Of a stretch of DNA of 64,000 bases, positions 10,391-23,111 are shown one piece after another. Position 1 is the stretch's first letter. Each line of letters begins with the position of its first letter. The notes below the pieces were generated by a model. The model searched no databases. It saw nothing but the letters and a program-made list of their open reading frames with translations, and was not told where the DNA came from. Source of the stretch: Cheiracanthium punctorium (lineage: Eukaryota; Arthropoda; Arachnida; Araneae; Cheiracanthiidae); the NCBI GenBank assembly GCA_038373885.1, contig JAWZYV010013290.1, positions 248,001-312,000 of the forward strand, in the 5' to 3' direction. The position numbers and the translations under genes are program-made.

Positions 10391-12480
10391 CCATTCACCC
10401 TATTCCCTCTGTGCATCTCTCCCTGTAGTGGCGTAACCATTACTGGAGTAAGGAGCAGAACGCCCCAGCTACATCACTGGAAGCTAGAGCTCCTTTAATA
10501 TGCTGAATCATTCCCGCTTTGTTTGTTTCCCAAATATGCTGTTTATCACATATGACAATGAAGGCGATCATCAATAAATTGGGAGGGAGAGAGGGGAAGA
10601 TAAGAAAAAGACTATTTCACATACGAAAGCATGGGCGCAAACGAATGCATGGCGGTTTTGTGTCCAAAACTCCGAATGACGAGCTGTAAGATAGCTCACT
10701 TAAAATAAACTTTCCTTCTATGTATCATACAAAATAAACTTGCAACAAAAGTAATTGTGCCCATGCTTTCCTATGTGAAAGTCTTTTCCTATCAAATATT
10801 GATTATGAATTTTGAATCACCTTGTATATCTATCTGTCTATCTCTCTCTATATGTAGGTCAGGCCAAACTGTGGAGGATGTTTAGTCTGCATTTTTATTC
10901 CTTAAGTGCTTCATGGCAGGATGCCCAGCACGACACAGCCACAAAAATAGTTGCTTTAGTAGCCTTCAGGATACAAAATATAGTAGCATTTATGGCAAAA
11001 ATTGTATCCTCTTTAACAATCCAAAGACTGAAAATAAAATTGAAATCTTCCAAACAACGTTAATCATAATACTAAAAAAACGTTTACAAGCAAAAAGGTA
11101 CCTACATTAATTTTCATGAAGCATACATACTGATAAATATAAACATTGTAAGAAATTTTCAGATTGATTAATGCGCTTGTATGGGAGTTAAAAATGTATG
11201 TTCTGTGTGTCAAATGATTAAATTTTGCACTTTGTTTCTTGTAAATCAGTTAACTAAAATGCAAGATTTAATTTTAAGGCAGGATAACATCATGATTCGC
11301 AGTTTCTAGCCAAATATTGGCAATATAGCTTAGCTAGGTTAAGTTTGGGGGAACTTACTCGCCAAGATTGGCAACATCTGGCATAATGTTTTGAAAGGGG
11401 CCTGCAGTGTCTGCTCTTGCAAGTTGCATTGCACAATCTATAACAATAATGATAGAGAATTTACTAGAGATGGGTTTTGCCAGAACTTTCCAAAAAGTAT
11501 AATTACACAAGTAGATCATTCCACTAAATCAGTCTTGAACTGTTTCTTGCTAGATAATGAGAGCCAGAAATTTATCTGGGAGACCTGACGCTTTGCATAA
11601 TTTAGGTCCCAGAAGCACCGTTAATTTGCAAAGCTGTATTTTGAAAGCTGTTTATAAATTTGTTATTGTTGTATGCTGTGGAGCAGTCAAGGGTTCTGAC
11701 AGAGTATTCTGAGATTTTAGAAAACGGAAAATTTTATTGCGTGTAAATTGCAGTATTTCAAGAAGTCGCTATGACTGACAACCTGTTATCTGTATCATTA
11801 TTGCTTGCGAATTCCTATAACCTGTGCATAAGATTGCTTGACGAGTTTCTAGAAAAAAATTAAGTTTTTGTTTTGTCCTTTACAAACCCCAGACTTTCAA
11901 GCATCCGACAATGTAACAGAATTTTTGAAACAATATGGATAGTATATAACTGTGTTGTTCCGAAGTTGGTTACATTATGTTTTAGAAATTGGGATGTTTT
12001 TTCAGCTCTTGATTATGAAAAGATAATTTTTATTGTTGTGAATGTGAACTACAATGAAACAACTCGGCCAGTATGAATCCAGCTTATTTGTTCTTGCCAG
12101 ATATTTCTCAAGATATCCCAGACAGAACTACGGTGTTGGTAGCATGCCCTAAACAGAACACTTCAGGGGAAAAACAGAAATTGCATTGATACTCCTTGAA
12201 AATAGTTGCCATTTTCCTCAAAGCAGTTCCTTTTTAGCTGTTTTTACATGTAAATAGTCGGCATAGTGGTCTATTCTCGATTATAGCAGCGAATAGTTGC
12301 CTTTTAAATGCCAGTGGGCACCCTATTCACAGAAAAGTCAAATTATAATAATGATAGTGGACAAGTTCCCGCATTTTAAATAACTCACTCTAAACAGCTA
12401 CGGAATTTTCCATGGCCCATTGGTATTGACACAACAGCTTGGTGTTGTTTTAAATATAAACCTTTTAAACCAATGGAAAA
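10391..12480. other. non-coding; no gene recognised
   Basis: Small ORFs here (about 65-83 residues) show no domain, splice pattern or composition that supports coding. At 10606-10792 an inverted pair occurs (GAAAGCATGGGCGCAAA and TTGTGCCCATGCTTTC). A partial hAT-like AGTGGCGTAACCA end lies near 10428. Confidence 0.4.
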
Positions 12481-12608
12481 ATGCAAGGGCAGATCCAGAA
12501 AAATATTCTTGGGGTAGGTAGGGCATTTTTATTTATTTGTCCCCCTTTATCTTATAAATGCATTAGATTTACTTATAAAATAAGTACCTTTTCATAGTCT
12601 AAATCAGA

Positions 12609-13453
12609 GTTTCTTAAACTTTTCGGTGTGGGGAACCCATAACATTTACAAAAACATAGTGGGACCCCATAATCATTGTATAAATCTGACACACGTGTGA
12701 CTAAACTGTCAATTTCTTTGCTTGTACTGCAACAAACTATTGCAGTTTTAGGTAATTAAATGTAAGACATAGAACAACGTGGAAATTTTAAATAAGTAAC
12801 AAATTTAATAGTTGTAAAAATAAATTCAAGAAGAGTAAATTCAAACATTAACTATAGTGTATCCATTAAGTACAGCCACTTGGAAGGTCACTACTGAAAA
12901 AACTCACTTTTAACGGCACTTATGTGCAGATTAAGTATCAATGGGAAGGGCGTGCTTCTTTTTTAACCCATTAACGCCCGATTAATAACGATCTATTTTT
13001 AGACCGTCGCGAAATTTGTAAGTCACTCAAATATTTAAGCATTAGTTTATTTTCCTAAATAATAAATCTGGTTTCCACAAAACACTCAGCGATAACAAGT
13101 TTAAATGAGAATATTTCACTGTCTTATTCACATTTTTAGAAAAAGATTTACTTTCTATATACCACACAAATGTCGGAAATTTATTTATCACTTCTAGCAT
13201 CAACATAAATTTGAGAATGTGCTGAAAAAAGTTGGGCGCTAATGGGTTAATTATATTATCAAATATTTCTAAAATATTCAACACTGCAGGACAGAGTACT
13301 TCTTCAATACTCTTCATATTTGATTAATGATTTTATTTTATTGTGGTTAAAGACAAAAATGTCTTATACATTTTATAAGAAATATCAAAATTGGTAAAAT
13401 TTTTGGCAATTTTTGTTGCAGGTCCCACGACTCACAGTTTAAGAAACTTTAAT
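12609..13453. mobile_element. probable hAT-like element with AGTTTCTTAAAC ends
   Basis: AGAGTTTCTTAAACTTTTC at the left is mirrored by CAGTTTAAGAAACTTT at the right. An inner pair, GTGGGGAACCCAT and GGTCCCACGACTC, is weaker. The ends resemble hAT ends of the CAGTGTTTCTCAAAC type, but no clear 8-bp duplication is seen. A family C MITE lies inside. A weak outer pair with GGGCAGATCCAG near 12486 and CTCTGGATCTG near 13497 may be another, older element. Confidence 0.45.
12963..13250. mobile_element. TTAA-flanked MITE, family C
   Basis: It starts TTAACCCATTAACGCCC and ends GGGCGCTAATGGGTTAA, 288 bp. The terminal plan is that of family B but the interior is unrelated. Confidence 0.75.
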
Positions 13454-13788
13454 CTTACTTTGTCTAACTGAACATAACCCCCAGTTGCCCCTACCCCTCT
13501 GGATCTGATAATAGAAAAAGTAAAAGGTTCATTTGGTTGAAAAAAATAAAAAAATTCAAGCACAAATTGGGAAAATAAGTTTCAACCTAAAATTGGGGAA
13601 AAAAATTCCCCAAAAGTTATAGAATTTTCCTTTAGAATGATAAATCTATTTTCGAATACTGTTTCTCCAAATATACAACTAGGCATAGCATATCACAACT
13701 AAGTAAATATGTTGTCTGATGCTTGGCTCGTCAAAAGAAAACTCTGGTCTGCGGGACAGATCTGTTGGGCTCACCTATACCGATCCAG

Positions 13789-13986
13789 TTAACCCTTTGA
13801 GGCGCAACCCTTTCCCATATGCTGAAAAAAGGGCAGCCGTTGCCATCGCTCGACTTAACTACCAGAAAGATGGCGGACGATCGAAACGTTCATCGAGTGC
13901 CATAGATCTAGAGACTCTTTTTTTGACGACAGCTGGCTGTGCCGGGCACAGCCAGCTGGGGAAAGGGTTGCGCCTCAAAAGGTTAA
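13789..13986 (+). mobile_element. TTAA MITE, family A, short derivative
   Basis: TTAACCCTTTGAGGCGCAAC at the left and GTTGCGCCTCAAAAGGTTAA at the right enclose 198 bp. It keeps the first arm of the fold-back up to the AGCTGGCTGTGCC palindrome, then jumps to the right end. Confidence 0.8.
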
Positions 13987-14203
13987 CTACAACTATGCAA
14001 AAAAAAAAAAGTTTTCAACGTATAAACTAACCCGATATTTAAATCTCTTACTTGTCATGAATCACGATGGCCCCGATAGAACACTCCATTATCAAGTGCC
14101 ATCGTGTTCATACTTTAGTTAAATGGAACAACAAACATAGCAAGGTTTCTGCAGGCTACATGACAAAAAGAGTCATAAAAGTAAGCCAGGGGCACGATCA
14201 TAG

Positions 14204-14493
14204 TTAACTCTTTGAAGCGCAACCCTTTCCCAATGCTGCCTTTTTTCAGCATTGGGCAATCTATCCAGCTGTTCTCGCGTTCTTCCATTTTTCAGCAGAT
14301 GGCAGTGCTGTTAAAAATAATCGTGACCATTTTTTTACGGGAAAGGACGTGCTAATAAGTAAAGAATTCTCGTGGAGCCATATCACCCGCAACTATTTTT
14401 ATAGAAATCAAATCTATTCTTCGTGACTGGCAACAGTCAAAACGTCAGAGTTGGGTGATCCCAGAGCGGGATCACTGCGCGTTAAAGGGTTAA
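14204..14493 (-). mobile_element. TTAA MITE, family A, reverse orientation
   Basis: It runs from TTAACTCTTTGAAGCGCAAC to GCGCGTTAAAGGGTTAA, 290 bp. The large inner hairpin is collapsed to a short GCTGCCTTTTTTCAGC part. Confidence 0.8.
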
Positions 14494-15707
14494 GAAATTT
14501 AGCATATTTGTATTTTTTTAAGCCTACTGCCCAAATTATTATTTTAATGAATACAGTTATTATATTACTTTGGTGCCCAGTACCAACAAGCATTAAACCC
14601 CAAGAGCTATATTGAAGCGCTCAAAACACACAGGTTAAGAAAGGAATAAGTCTTCCATAGGGAAATATAATAATGAAATTTAGTGTAATTATACTAAACA
14701 CACTCACACGCACACGCACATGCACACACACACACAGTACACAGTAGAGACTTAAAAACAGGAGATTTTAAAGTTGGCTTTATATATATATATATTCATC
14801 CTATAATTTGTTATATTTTCATATATAGATAAAAAAATTTATATGCAAACACATTTTTTAATTAAAAAAAGGTATAAAAATTGCTCCATGTGCATTATGC
14901 TTTTGTTTTTTATATATTTTTTAAAAAATATGTATTTTTGAAACAGCTTTAGTAATGCCCAACCACCATTTTTGGCACCGTTTGTTCTTATATTATTTAT
15001 TTGATTTTGTGAAGAAAAGCTTGATATATATAGCAGTGAACAGCACAGAAAAATTTATTTTACTGTATGCAAAATCATGAAGAGAAGCTCTCAATCCTTA
15101 CAATTTATTTTTTGATAAGAATATTCAAGTATACATTTTCCCGATTAGTTTTTTTATTCTACAGTTATTGCTTAACACTAAAATAGACAGTAAATTTTAA
15201 TGCTCATTGCATATAATTTGAAAGTCTGCCTATAAATTACATTATTTTATAAACTTTAAAAAACAAGATAATAAAACCACAGTGATGAAAAAGCATATTA
15301 TACTCTTAAATAATTAGAATAAATAATTATATAATTGCACTTTAGCTACTGAATCGCAAATGATTCTGTAAGACATCTCCTAAGAAACAAAGATTTAATG
15401 TTTTATTTAGGCATGCACTGAATATTCCGTTGGTATTCGATATACTACGTATTCGGCAAAGAAACAGAGTATTCGGACGATATATTCGGCAACTGAATAG
15501 TAAAAAAATTTAAGTATTCGACAATTGCTAGACAAATACTATTTTTATGTCATGAATGAAAGATATGATATAGTATCATAGTAGTGCTAAATTAATTCAA
15601 GTTGTTACTAACTAAAATTACAATCAAATTGGTTTTTAAGTTTGATTGGTTATTGTAAGAGAAAATACTCAGATGTTAAATTTAAATTTTGTTGCTTCTC
15701 AATTTTT
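14494..15707. other. non-coding AT-rich stretch with microsatellites
   Basis: It holds a CA-rich microsatellite (14703-14737) and a short TA tract (14783-14795). A hobo-like end fragment with repeated GTATTCGGC motifs lies at 15412-15530. No exon recognised. Confidence 0.45.
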
Positions 15708-15715
15708 CTTAAATC

Positions 15716-17110
15716 CAAGGCCGTAGCCAGGAAAATTTTTCGGGGGGGGTTTCAAGTTTTATTTTTTAATATGGTACTTTTTTCAGCACCCTGAAATTAA
15801 AATTAAACAAAGTATGATCTCCAGCTTTGTGTTTTTTCATTTTTATTTAAAACGCGAAAATAATGCATCCAAATTGAAACAGTGCTATGTAAGCAATATC
15901 CTATCGGCGTAGCGAACCTCTGTGTCAGTGCAGTCTTTAAAGAATGACAAGCACTGTGTGACAGAGGAGGGACGGCTGGACCATATAGGAAAACTAGGCG
16001 ACTGCCTAGTGCGCTGACTCGAGAGGGGCGACACTAGCCAGGCAGCGGATGTTTTTTTTTTTTTTTTTTTTACTCCTGCTGTCCGCAGTGTCACTCTCTT
16101 TTTATTCTAAGGAGTAGCGGAACTGGTTACGTGAATAATGCAACGTAGGATCTCCCTCCCGGTCCACATGGGTCGAGACTGGAGCCTGCATGTCCCAAAC
16201 TCCAAAAATCACAAACTTATCACTCTGACTTTTTTATTTATAGAGGTCATAAACACGATACTGTGAAACTGTTTCGTGTTTCGATGTCCGATGGAATCGA
16301 GAGATGACTCACTATTTTTTGTGGAAAGAGAATTTTTTTTATTTACGATATTTCTTTTTTGTCTCTCTCTACGTGTAAGGGGGGGGGTGAAAGAAGAAGA
16401 GAGAGAACCAATGTGGAGAAGCATTGAGACGAATGTGAGCTTTTGCTCCGATCATACTGTATTCTAATTATGGGAAATGTAAATACTGTGTAAAATTGTG
16501 TAAATAAAGCAGCCGTATATAGTGTACTTAGGGCACATTTTTGCTACCACCTTCACAAATTCCTACTCATGGGCGCCCATAGGAATTTTTTTAGGGGGGG
16601 CAAACTCCAAAAACTTTTTCTAGAGGGGGGCAAATTTCAAACTTTTAACAAATTTAGTGCTGGTTTTGCTATTTTTTAACATCTTGAGACATTAATCTAA
16701 AACTCTAGGGGGGGGGCAAGTGCCCTACCTTGTCCCCACTTATGGGCGCCCATGTTCCTACTACTATGATACATTAAGCACTGTTTATTTAAAGAATTAT
16801 TTGATGAGAATGATAAATTCTGCTTGCAAGTGCCACGGAAATTGCATTTCCTTTTGGCCATACTCAGAAGACAGGTATGCATATAACGTACAGAGAAAAG
16901 AGTAGCATATTTAAGTGAAATTTATCACTTTGCGATCCTCAGAGAAACACAAGTAAAAAATTACATGCGGTTTGAATGAACTGAAGTGCAATAATTGTAG
17001 TTGGCGATACAAGGGATAATTTTTTTTTCTACGAACAGTAAGTTATGTGACTGAAAATTTCGGGGGGGGGGGGTTTGAACCCCCAAAACCCCCCCTTGGC
17101 TACGGCCTTG
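15716..17110. mobile_element. hAT element, 1.4 kb, 8-bp target duplication
   Basis: The ends are CAAGGCCGTAGCCAGG and CCTTGGCTACGGCCTTG. The exact 8-bp duplication CTTAAATC lies at 15708-15715 and 17111-17118. No intact transposase is present. It contains a later hAT insertion at 16568-16754. Confidence 0.88.
16568..16754. mobile_element. hAT MITE nested in the 15716-17110 element
   Basis: The inverted ends CATGGGCGCCCATAGG and TATGGGCGCCCATG are flanked by the exact 8-bp duplication TTCCTACT (16560-16567 and 16755-16762). It is 187 bp long with G-rich blocks inside. Confidence 0.9.
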
Positions 17111-17800
17111 CTTAAATCTTATGACACATCCCATTAATTTAACCGTACTATTAATAGCCAATTTAAATATGAAACACAAGGAGATTATCTGATGCTGCCA
17201 TCTAGCGGCAATAGTTTCAAACAATTTGTCAAGAAAACTTTTTCCCCATGCTTTTCCATGGAGTCGATGTATCAATTTTATTAATTATTTATTTATATTT
17301 CGAAATTTAAAAAATATAGTAATGCTTTTAAAAAAATAAATAATCAAAGTTATGTATGCATATTTAAATAGTTTTTGTGGTAATCCTCAAGGTTTTTATA
17401 GCTATTTAAACTGCTTTTTTAAGATTAATAAATATTTTTTTTTTCTTTTAGTGCTTCATTACACCTCACCACCAACTTTTTTGTGACACTAGGAGAAGTT
17501 GATAGTTTTATTTAATTATTTTTATAATTTCACTATTCCTGTTATATTATTTAAAGAAGAGGTTATAAAAAATAGAGAAGTTTTGTTTTCTTATATTTCA
17601 TGATAACAGCACAAGTAACAAAAATATATAATGCTGTTAATTTGTTTGCGGCTTGAGTACTTTGAGAATATATTTAAGACATTATAAATATAATTAACTA
17701 TTAAACAAAATCATTTTATGTAACAATGTTTAAGTTTTAAGAATTTTAGTATATGCTCCAGAAATAGCAATGTAAGAATGGCTTGCCTTAAATATTTTAA

Positions 17801-18040
17801 AGGCGCCTCACGATGGCACAGTGGGTATGCAACTGAAAATGGTAGATGGCCGAAGTGTGAAGATCCCGGGTTCACAGGTCCCATCGCGCGGCTGTCGATC
17901 TAACGGTCTGGAGTTTTGGTAAGTTTTCTCCAGATGTAACGTGAATACGCATTAGAACCCCTTAGAAAGTCCCCCATCTAAGGCATTCCCTCTTGGCAGA
18001 TCGCCCTAGAGTAGCGTTGCCATAATCACACACAACTACA
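17801..18040 (+). repeat. tRNA-derived SINE
   Basis: A box A-like TGGCACAGTGGGTA (17814-17827) is followed about 40 bp later by a box B-like GGTTCACAGGTCC (17869-17881), the internal RNA polymerase III promoter of tRNA-derived SINEs. A non-tRNA body follows and ends near the CACACAACTAC sequence. I see no tRNA cloverleaf that would make it a working tRNA gene. Confidence 0.65.
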
Positions 18041-18621
18041 ATTGATATTTTAAAGTAAGTAAGCTCTAATTAAATTTAGAAAGATATATTTTAAATATGA
18101 TTTTTCATTAAATAAATATTTAATAAACAAAATATTGATAAGAATTTCGAATAAATTTAATAAATTTTAATTCACATACGTGATGCTGTCATCTAGTGGC
18201 CATTACATAAACAAATAGTAATTTTATTTTAGTGAACTCAGTTTTTTTTGGACAAATTGAAAGTTATAAAAACTGATGAACTAAGACCCATACTGTTAAA
18301 AAATAAGAATAACATAGTTGAATTAGTCTAGTACAACTGTTATACTGCTTGCACATAAGTAAGTGCGACAGGAAGCCATTGAAACTATGTACATGCTGTA
18401 GTTTTGTATTAAATATAGTGTATCAATTCCTGAGTTAAATAAAAATTACCAGTTTTTAGTAGCTTGTTCAGTGTTCCGGTTCTAAAGAAAACTATAAACA
18501 AGGAGTATTACATCGATAAAAAGAGATAAAACTACGATTTCCTAAATTAATACAGTGCAACAATGCTACAGCTTTCAGAAAAAAAAAGAAAAAAGAAAAA
18601 AATCTTAATTTTGTTGGCATG

Positions 18622-19974
18622 CAGTGGCGGCTCGTCATTAGGGGCCAGAGGGGCCGGGCCCCACTTGATATTTCAAAAGTTTTTTTTTTAATTATAATGC
18701 AAAATTTGTATTCTTTCAAAATCAGTTTACTTTAATAAAGGTGTCTGCGTGTATTTTATTCTATTTTGATTTAAGATGGATAAAAGGAATATTTAAAGGA
18801 GCATTTTTTACGCCAGCTTTGTCCCTTAATCCAATTATGTAAAGCGAGCCATCATTCAAATCCTACGGCCGCGCCGCGGCATCTCCAATGTATTCCCCAT
18901 TGAAGCACTCTGGGGCTCGAGAAATGAAGCCCTTATATTTGCGCCAAGCACCATTGATCATTTCTCAAAAGATGAACATATTTGGCTGGTTATCACAAAA
19001 AAGAATGCGAAAACACAGTTAATTTAGGACCAATTTAGGGCCCCTTAGCATTGGCCCGATAGGAGAAATAAAAGTGTTTCCATGGAAACAGTTCTATTTG
19101 GCGAGTTTTGTTCTTTTGGTCGAAAAAAGCTGCTGATTGTGATTTTTGTTCTTATAGCTGATCATCTTTAAGAATTAGGAATTTTTATTTATCTCATTTA
19201 AAACAGACTTAATTTTACTATTTTTTCGGTTTCAAATATAGTGAAAGTATCAATTGAGTGAGAAATGGTCGTAGATTAAAATATTTTGTCAAATTATAAA
19301 TATATTTAAAGACTATGAATTCTGTTGACAGTTTATTACAAGTTCCTTTCAGCAGATTAAAAATAGCAGAAAAGCTTGAAATCAAACGCTTGGGACACTA
19401 TCAACCAAAAAATTTTGTCCTTAGACAAAAAGATGGCAAAAGGACACGAGCATTTCAACTAGAATGGTACAATAAAGCACCATGACTTTCAATAAGTGAA
19501 GAAGAAAATTCTGTTTTTTTCGTTTTTATTGTTTGCTATTTGGAGATGAAACATTATGGACCAATTCGTTTTTCAACATATACGCATGCAATTGTTGAAT
19601 TTAATATTGTATTCAAGAAAATCATACTTTTTTGATATTGTATTTTTTTTTTTTTAATTGATATTGTACCTTTTTGAGAAAGAAAAATGGAGGAAAAGGT
19701 TTTTTTGGTGCAAAATAAATCTGCTGTCTTTAAATGAAAACTTAAAGGAGACAACAATACGCCTTTCATAACTTGTTATTCGAAAGTTTTTATGTATTCA
19801 CACTGTTTACAAAAGCGATTCATATGTTTTACCTTTTCGAGCTTAAAAAAAAAAGCCCCCTCCACTGAAATAGGTAACGATCCGCCACAGCTCTATGTAT
19901 ATGTATTTTCCCGATTTGAACTGGCACTATTTTTTTCGGGCCCCACCACTGAAGCAGGTCACGAGCCGCCACTG
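18622..19974. mobile_element. hAT element, 1.35 kb, 8-bp target duplication
   Basis: The ends CAGTGGCGGCTCG and CGAGCCGCCACTG are flanked by TTGGCATG at 18614-18621 and 19975-19982. Near 19860-19892 a degenerate copy of the right end occurs just before the real one. It encodes no transposase I can recognise. Confidence 0.9.
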
Positions 19975-19982
19975 TTGGCATG

Positions 19983-21280
19983 TTTATGTTCAGTTTTATC
20001 AATTCCACATTTATTAAATTATTCCAATAAATATAATTAAATTTTAAGAGTTCTGAATAAATTTACTGAATAATACTGACTTGTTATATGAAAAATATTG
20101 CAAATGTTGGAATACATTTCTCTAATCTGGTTTATGTTTTAATTTTAATCGCAATGATCAGATTCCGATTTCAGTGTTACAAGGAATAAGGAATTTCTTA
20201 AAATCATTCAATTTTGACAGAAAAGGTTTTTGCAAAATGACGCGTGTAATTTTATTCTAGATTTAAGACCGGTTGTCAGTTTGAGTAATTTATTTAATTT
20301 TAATTTTGCGTAAAAAAATGTACAATACTTTACACAGAAATACAATTTTTGATAAATAGTATGTAAATATGATTTTATATAAAGTAAAATCATAATTATT
20401 ATACAACAAAAAACACACTTATGGTACAACTTCAATTTAAACATTAGAAAAGGTGTAAACAAAAGAAAACATGGCTTACGTTGGGAGCTTTGAAAAAACT
20501 AGGATTCTTTAATCCAAGATCAGTATATTTCTTTCTTTGGCTCGCATAACCGGAAGTGCACCCGAGCCTGGTGCACTCTGGGTGCACCAGAGTGCACCAT
20601 ATGATTACCAAATAGGCCTATAGTAAAAAAAAGTCTAGGGGCCTCAAAACTAGTACTATATTCGATATTTATACTTATGGAATGGGATAGGAATAGGTTG
20701 GAGGGGGGCCTCGAAATGATTGCGGGCCTATAGTATCAGAAAGTCTTAATCAGGCCCTGAGTGCACCCGGGAGCAAAACATGCACTATGGGCCATCTCAA
20801 ATTCAAAAACTAATTAATTCACCTATTTAAGAATAAAAACTGTTGCAGCGATACTACACTAAAGGGGTAGGGGGTGAATCAACAACGCCATCTGTTGACT
20901 GAATCGGCGTTAGGTCCGTTTTCAGGGAAGGAATCCAATTGCCGATGTAGGTCCTTTCCAATCTAAGTCCATGCCCGATTCCGACTCAGGATTCGTTCCG
21001 AAATAGGTCCTTTTCTTCATCTGGGGCTCTAGCCAGTGCCTTCTCTATTCTACTCACAGTACAATAGAGAAGGCCCTGCTCTAGCACGATCTTATCGGAA
21101 AGTTTCCGTGACGGATATAGTTGTCACTCACGGATACTGAAAATCTTCGGATAAGTAGCCGCTACCCTCATTAAGACTCTACCACCATGGTTTCGTCAAA
21201 TGGAAGTGAGAATTTTTATGCCTGTTCCGAGAGTATCGAAAGTGGACGCTATCAACCAATCAAAACAAGGCACTCTTTAA
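19983..21280. other. non-coding; partial old elements
   Basis: No exon recognised. Around 20565-20600 GTGCACTC/GAGTGCAC palindromes occur. From 20600 to 20760 two related GGCCTATAGTA..AGTCT stretches look like hAT debris ending near AATCAGGCCCTG. Confidence 0.4.
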
Positions 21281-22185
21281 AGTAAATAAAAAACTTTGTA
21301 AAAAAACACACATAAGATGTTATAGGTAAGAAGATACGTACGTTTCGGCCAAAAATTGTTTTGGCCTTCGTCAGTCCAAGCCCTTCGTCACAAGGAACGG
21401 CCGAAACGTACGTATCTTCTTACCGATAACATCTTATGTATGTTTTTTACGAAGTTTTTTATTTACTTTATCGTTTAACACCAGTAATTTGAGTGTTTTT
21501 TTCCGTTGTTTTGTTTATTTGGACTATTAACACTCACTTGTGTTCTCACTTTTCATCCTTCCTTCTTCGTGTGCTTTTTCTTGCTTATTTCTTTTCTGTT
21601 TTTGTGTTGTTTTTTTTTTCCCTCTCTGTGGTTTTGTTCGACTTTTCTTTGCCCCTTGTGGCAACTTGCTTGCTTGTTTATCTCTTTTCAGTTCCCTGTG
21701 TTCCTTGTGACGAAGGGCTTGGACTGACGAAGGCCAAAACAATTTTAGACCAAAACGTACGTATCTTCTTACCTATAACATCTTATGTGTGTTTTTTGCA
21801 AAGTTTTTTATTTACTTTATCGTTTAACACCAGTAATTTGTGTGTTTTTTCCGTTGTTTTGTTTATTTGGACTATTAACACTCACTTTTGTTCTCACTTT
21901 TCTTCCTTCCTTCTTTGTGTGCTTTTTCTTGCTTATTTCTTTTCTGTTTTTGTGGGTTTTTTTCCCTCTCCGTGGTTTTGTTCGACTTTTCTTTGCCCCT
22001 TGTGGCAACGTGCTTGCTTGTTTATCTCTTTTCAGTTCCCTGTGTTCCTTGTGACGAAGACCAAAACAATTTTTGGCCGAAACGTACGTATCTTCTTACC
22101 TATAGCATCTTATGTGTGTTTTTTACAAAGTTTTTTATTTACTTTATCGTTTAACACCAGTAATTTGAGTGTTTTTTCCAAGGCA
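21280..22185 (+). repeat. stem plus tandem repeat (about 330-350-bp unit)
   Basis: At 21300-21450 a GTTATAGGTAAGAAGATACG stretch is mirrored across a short loop by CGTATCTTCTTACCGATAAC. The segment from CATCTTATGTATG through the CCTTCTTCGTGTGC block to the next CGTACGTATCTTCTTACC is then repeated: copy 1 about 21400-21750, copy 2 about 21750-22080, and a partial third to 22180. The 240-residue ORF across it is a product of T-rich repeats, not a gene. Confidence 0.75.
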
Positions 22186-22650
22186 CTCTTTGCCGAATTC
22201 GATCACGTAGTTTAAGTTTAAGACATACGTAAATACCACTTCTTGTCTTGTTTTGTTGGTCGATCTCTGGCTGTGTTATCGATCTCTGGCTTTGCCCACC
22301 ACTACTACTGAATGAAATAACCCTTTTTGCACCAGGCAGGTCCGGACTGGCTCCTTTTCTGTTTTGACCGGAAATTCATTTTTAAAATATAACCGAAAAT
22401 CGAAAACCAAAACAGAGTGAAAAGCTTTGAGGCTCTCTTGGTTTAGTCTCCACTCTGGAGCCTATATCTATAAATTTAAGAGAGAATTTAGAGAATTTAA
22501 GAGAAAATTAAGATTATTAAAGAGGAGGGAAAGAGCATAAGAGAATCTCTTTACATTATCTGCATTATGAGTTCAGATTCATGAAACAGGAGGGAAAAAA
22601 GGAAATCATACCTTAGAAGCACGGATTATAAAACTGTTTTAAAGAGAATC

Positions 22651-22975
22651 TTAACCCTTTGAAGTGCAACTGTTTCCCAATGTTGAAAAAGTGCAGCCGT
22701 ACCAATTGCACGATTTAACAACCAGCAAGCTGCACAGACAGCTGTGCCAAAAATGTTCTTCAGATCAGTGGCAAGCACTGGGCGATTCTATCGACCGCCA
22801 TCTTGCTAGTAGTTAAATCGTGCGATGGTAACGGCTGCACTTTTTTCGACATTGGGCAGTCTATCTAGATATCCTCCTTGGGCATTAAATTGAAATCAAA
22901 TTTATCCTTCGTGAATCAAACAGCCAAAATGTCACAGTGGTGTCCTCACAGCGAGGACACAGCGCGTTATAGTCG
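22651..22975 (+). mobile_element. TTAA MITE, family A, diverged subtype
   Basis: It starts TTAACCCTTTGAAGTGCAAC and holds the stem GTGCAGCCGTACC..GGTAACGGCTGCAC. It decays before a clear right TTAA (AGCGCGTTATAGTCGG). It sits where the right arm has the copy at 45641-46181, so the insertion probably predates the palindrome. Confidence 0.65.
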
Positions 22976-23111
22976 GTCTTCATTCGTTGAAAGATTGGAA
23001 TACAAAGATCCCTTTTCTGTGCTTGTTACTTTTCGGAAAAGTTCTGTCAAAGGAGGAAGCAACGATGAGCACAGAAAGGGAATCTCTGTTACCACATCTT
23101 TCTGAAAAAGT

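Noticed and set aside
17801..17900. Possible tRNA gene
   Set aside because: Boxes A and B are present but I cannot fold a full cloverleaf, and the sequence continues into a SINE body.
21493..22215. Longest ORF in the window (240 residues), rich in Phe, Leu and Ser
   Set aside because: It spans two copies of a T-rich tandem repeat; the internal repeat and composition explain the open frame. No start context, domain or splice signal supports it.
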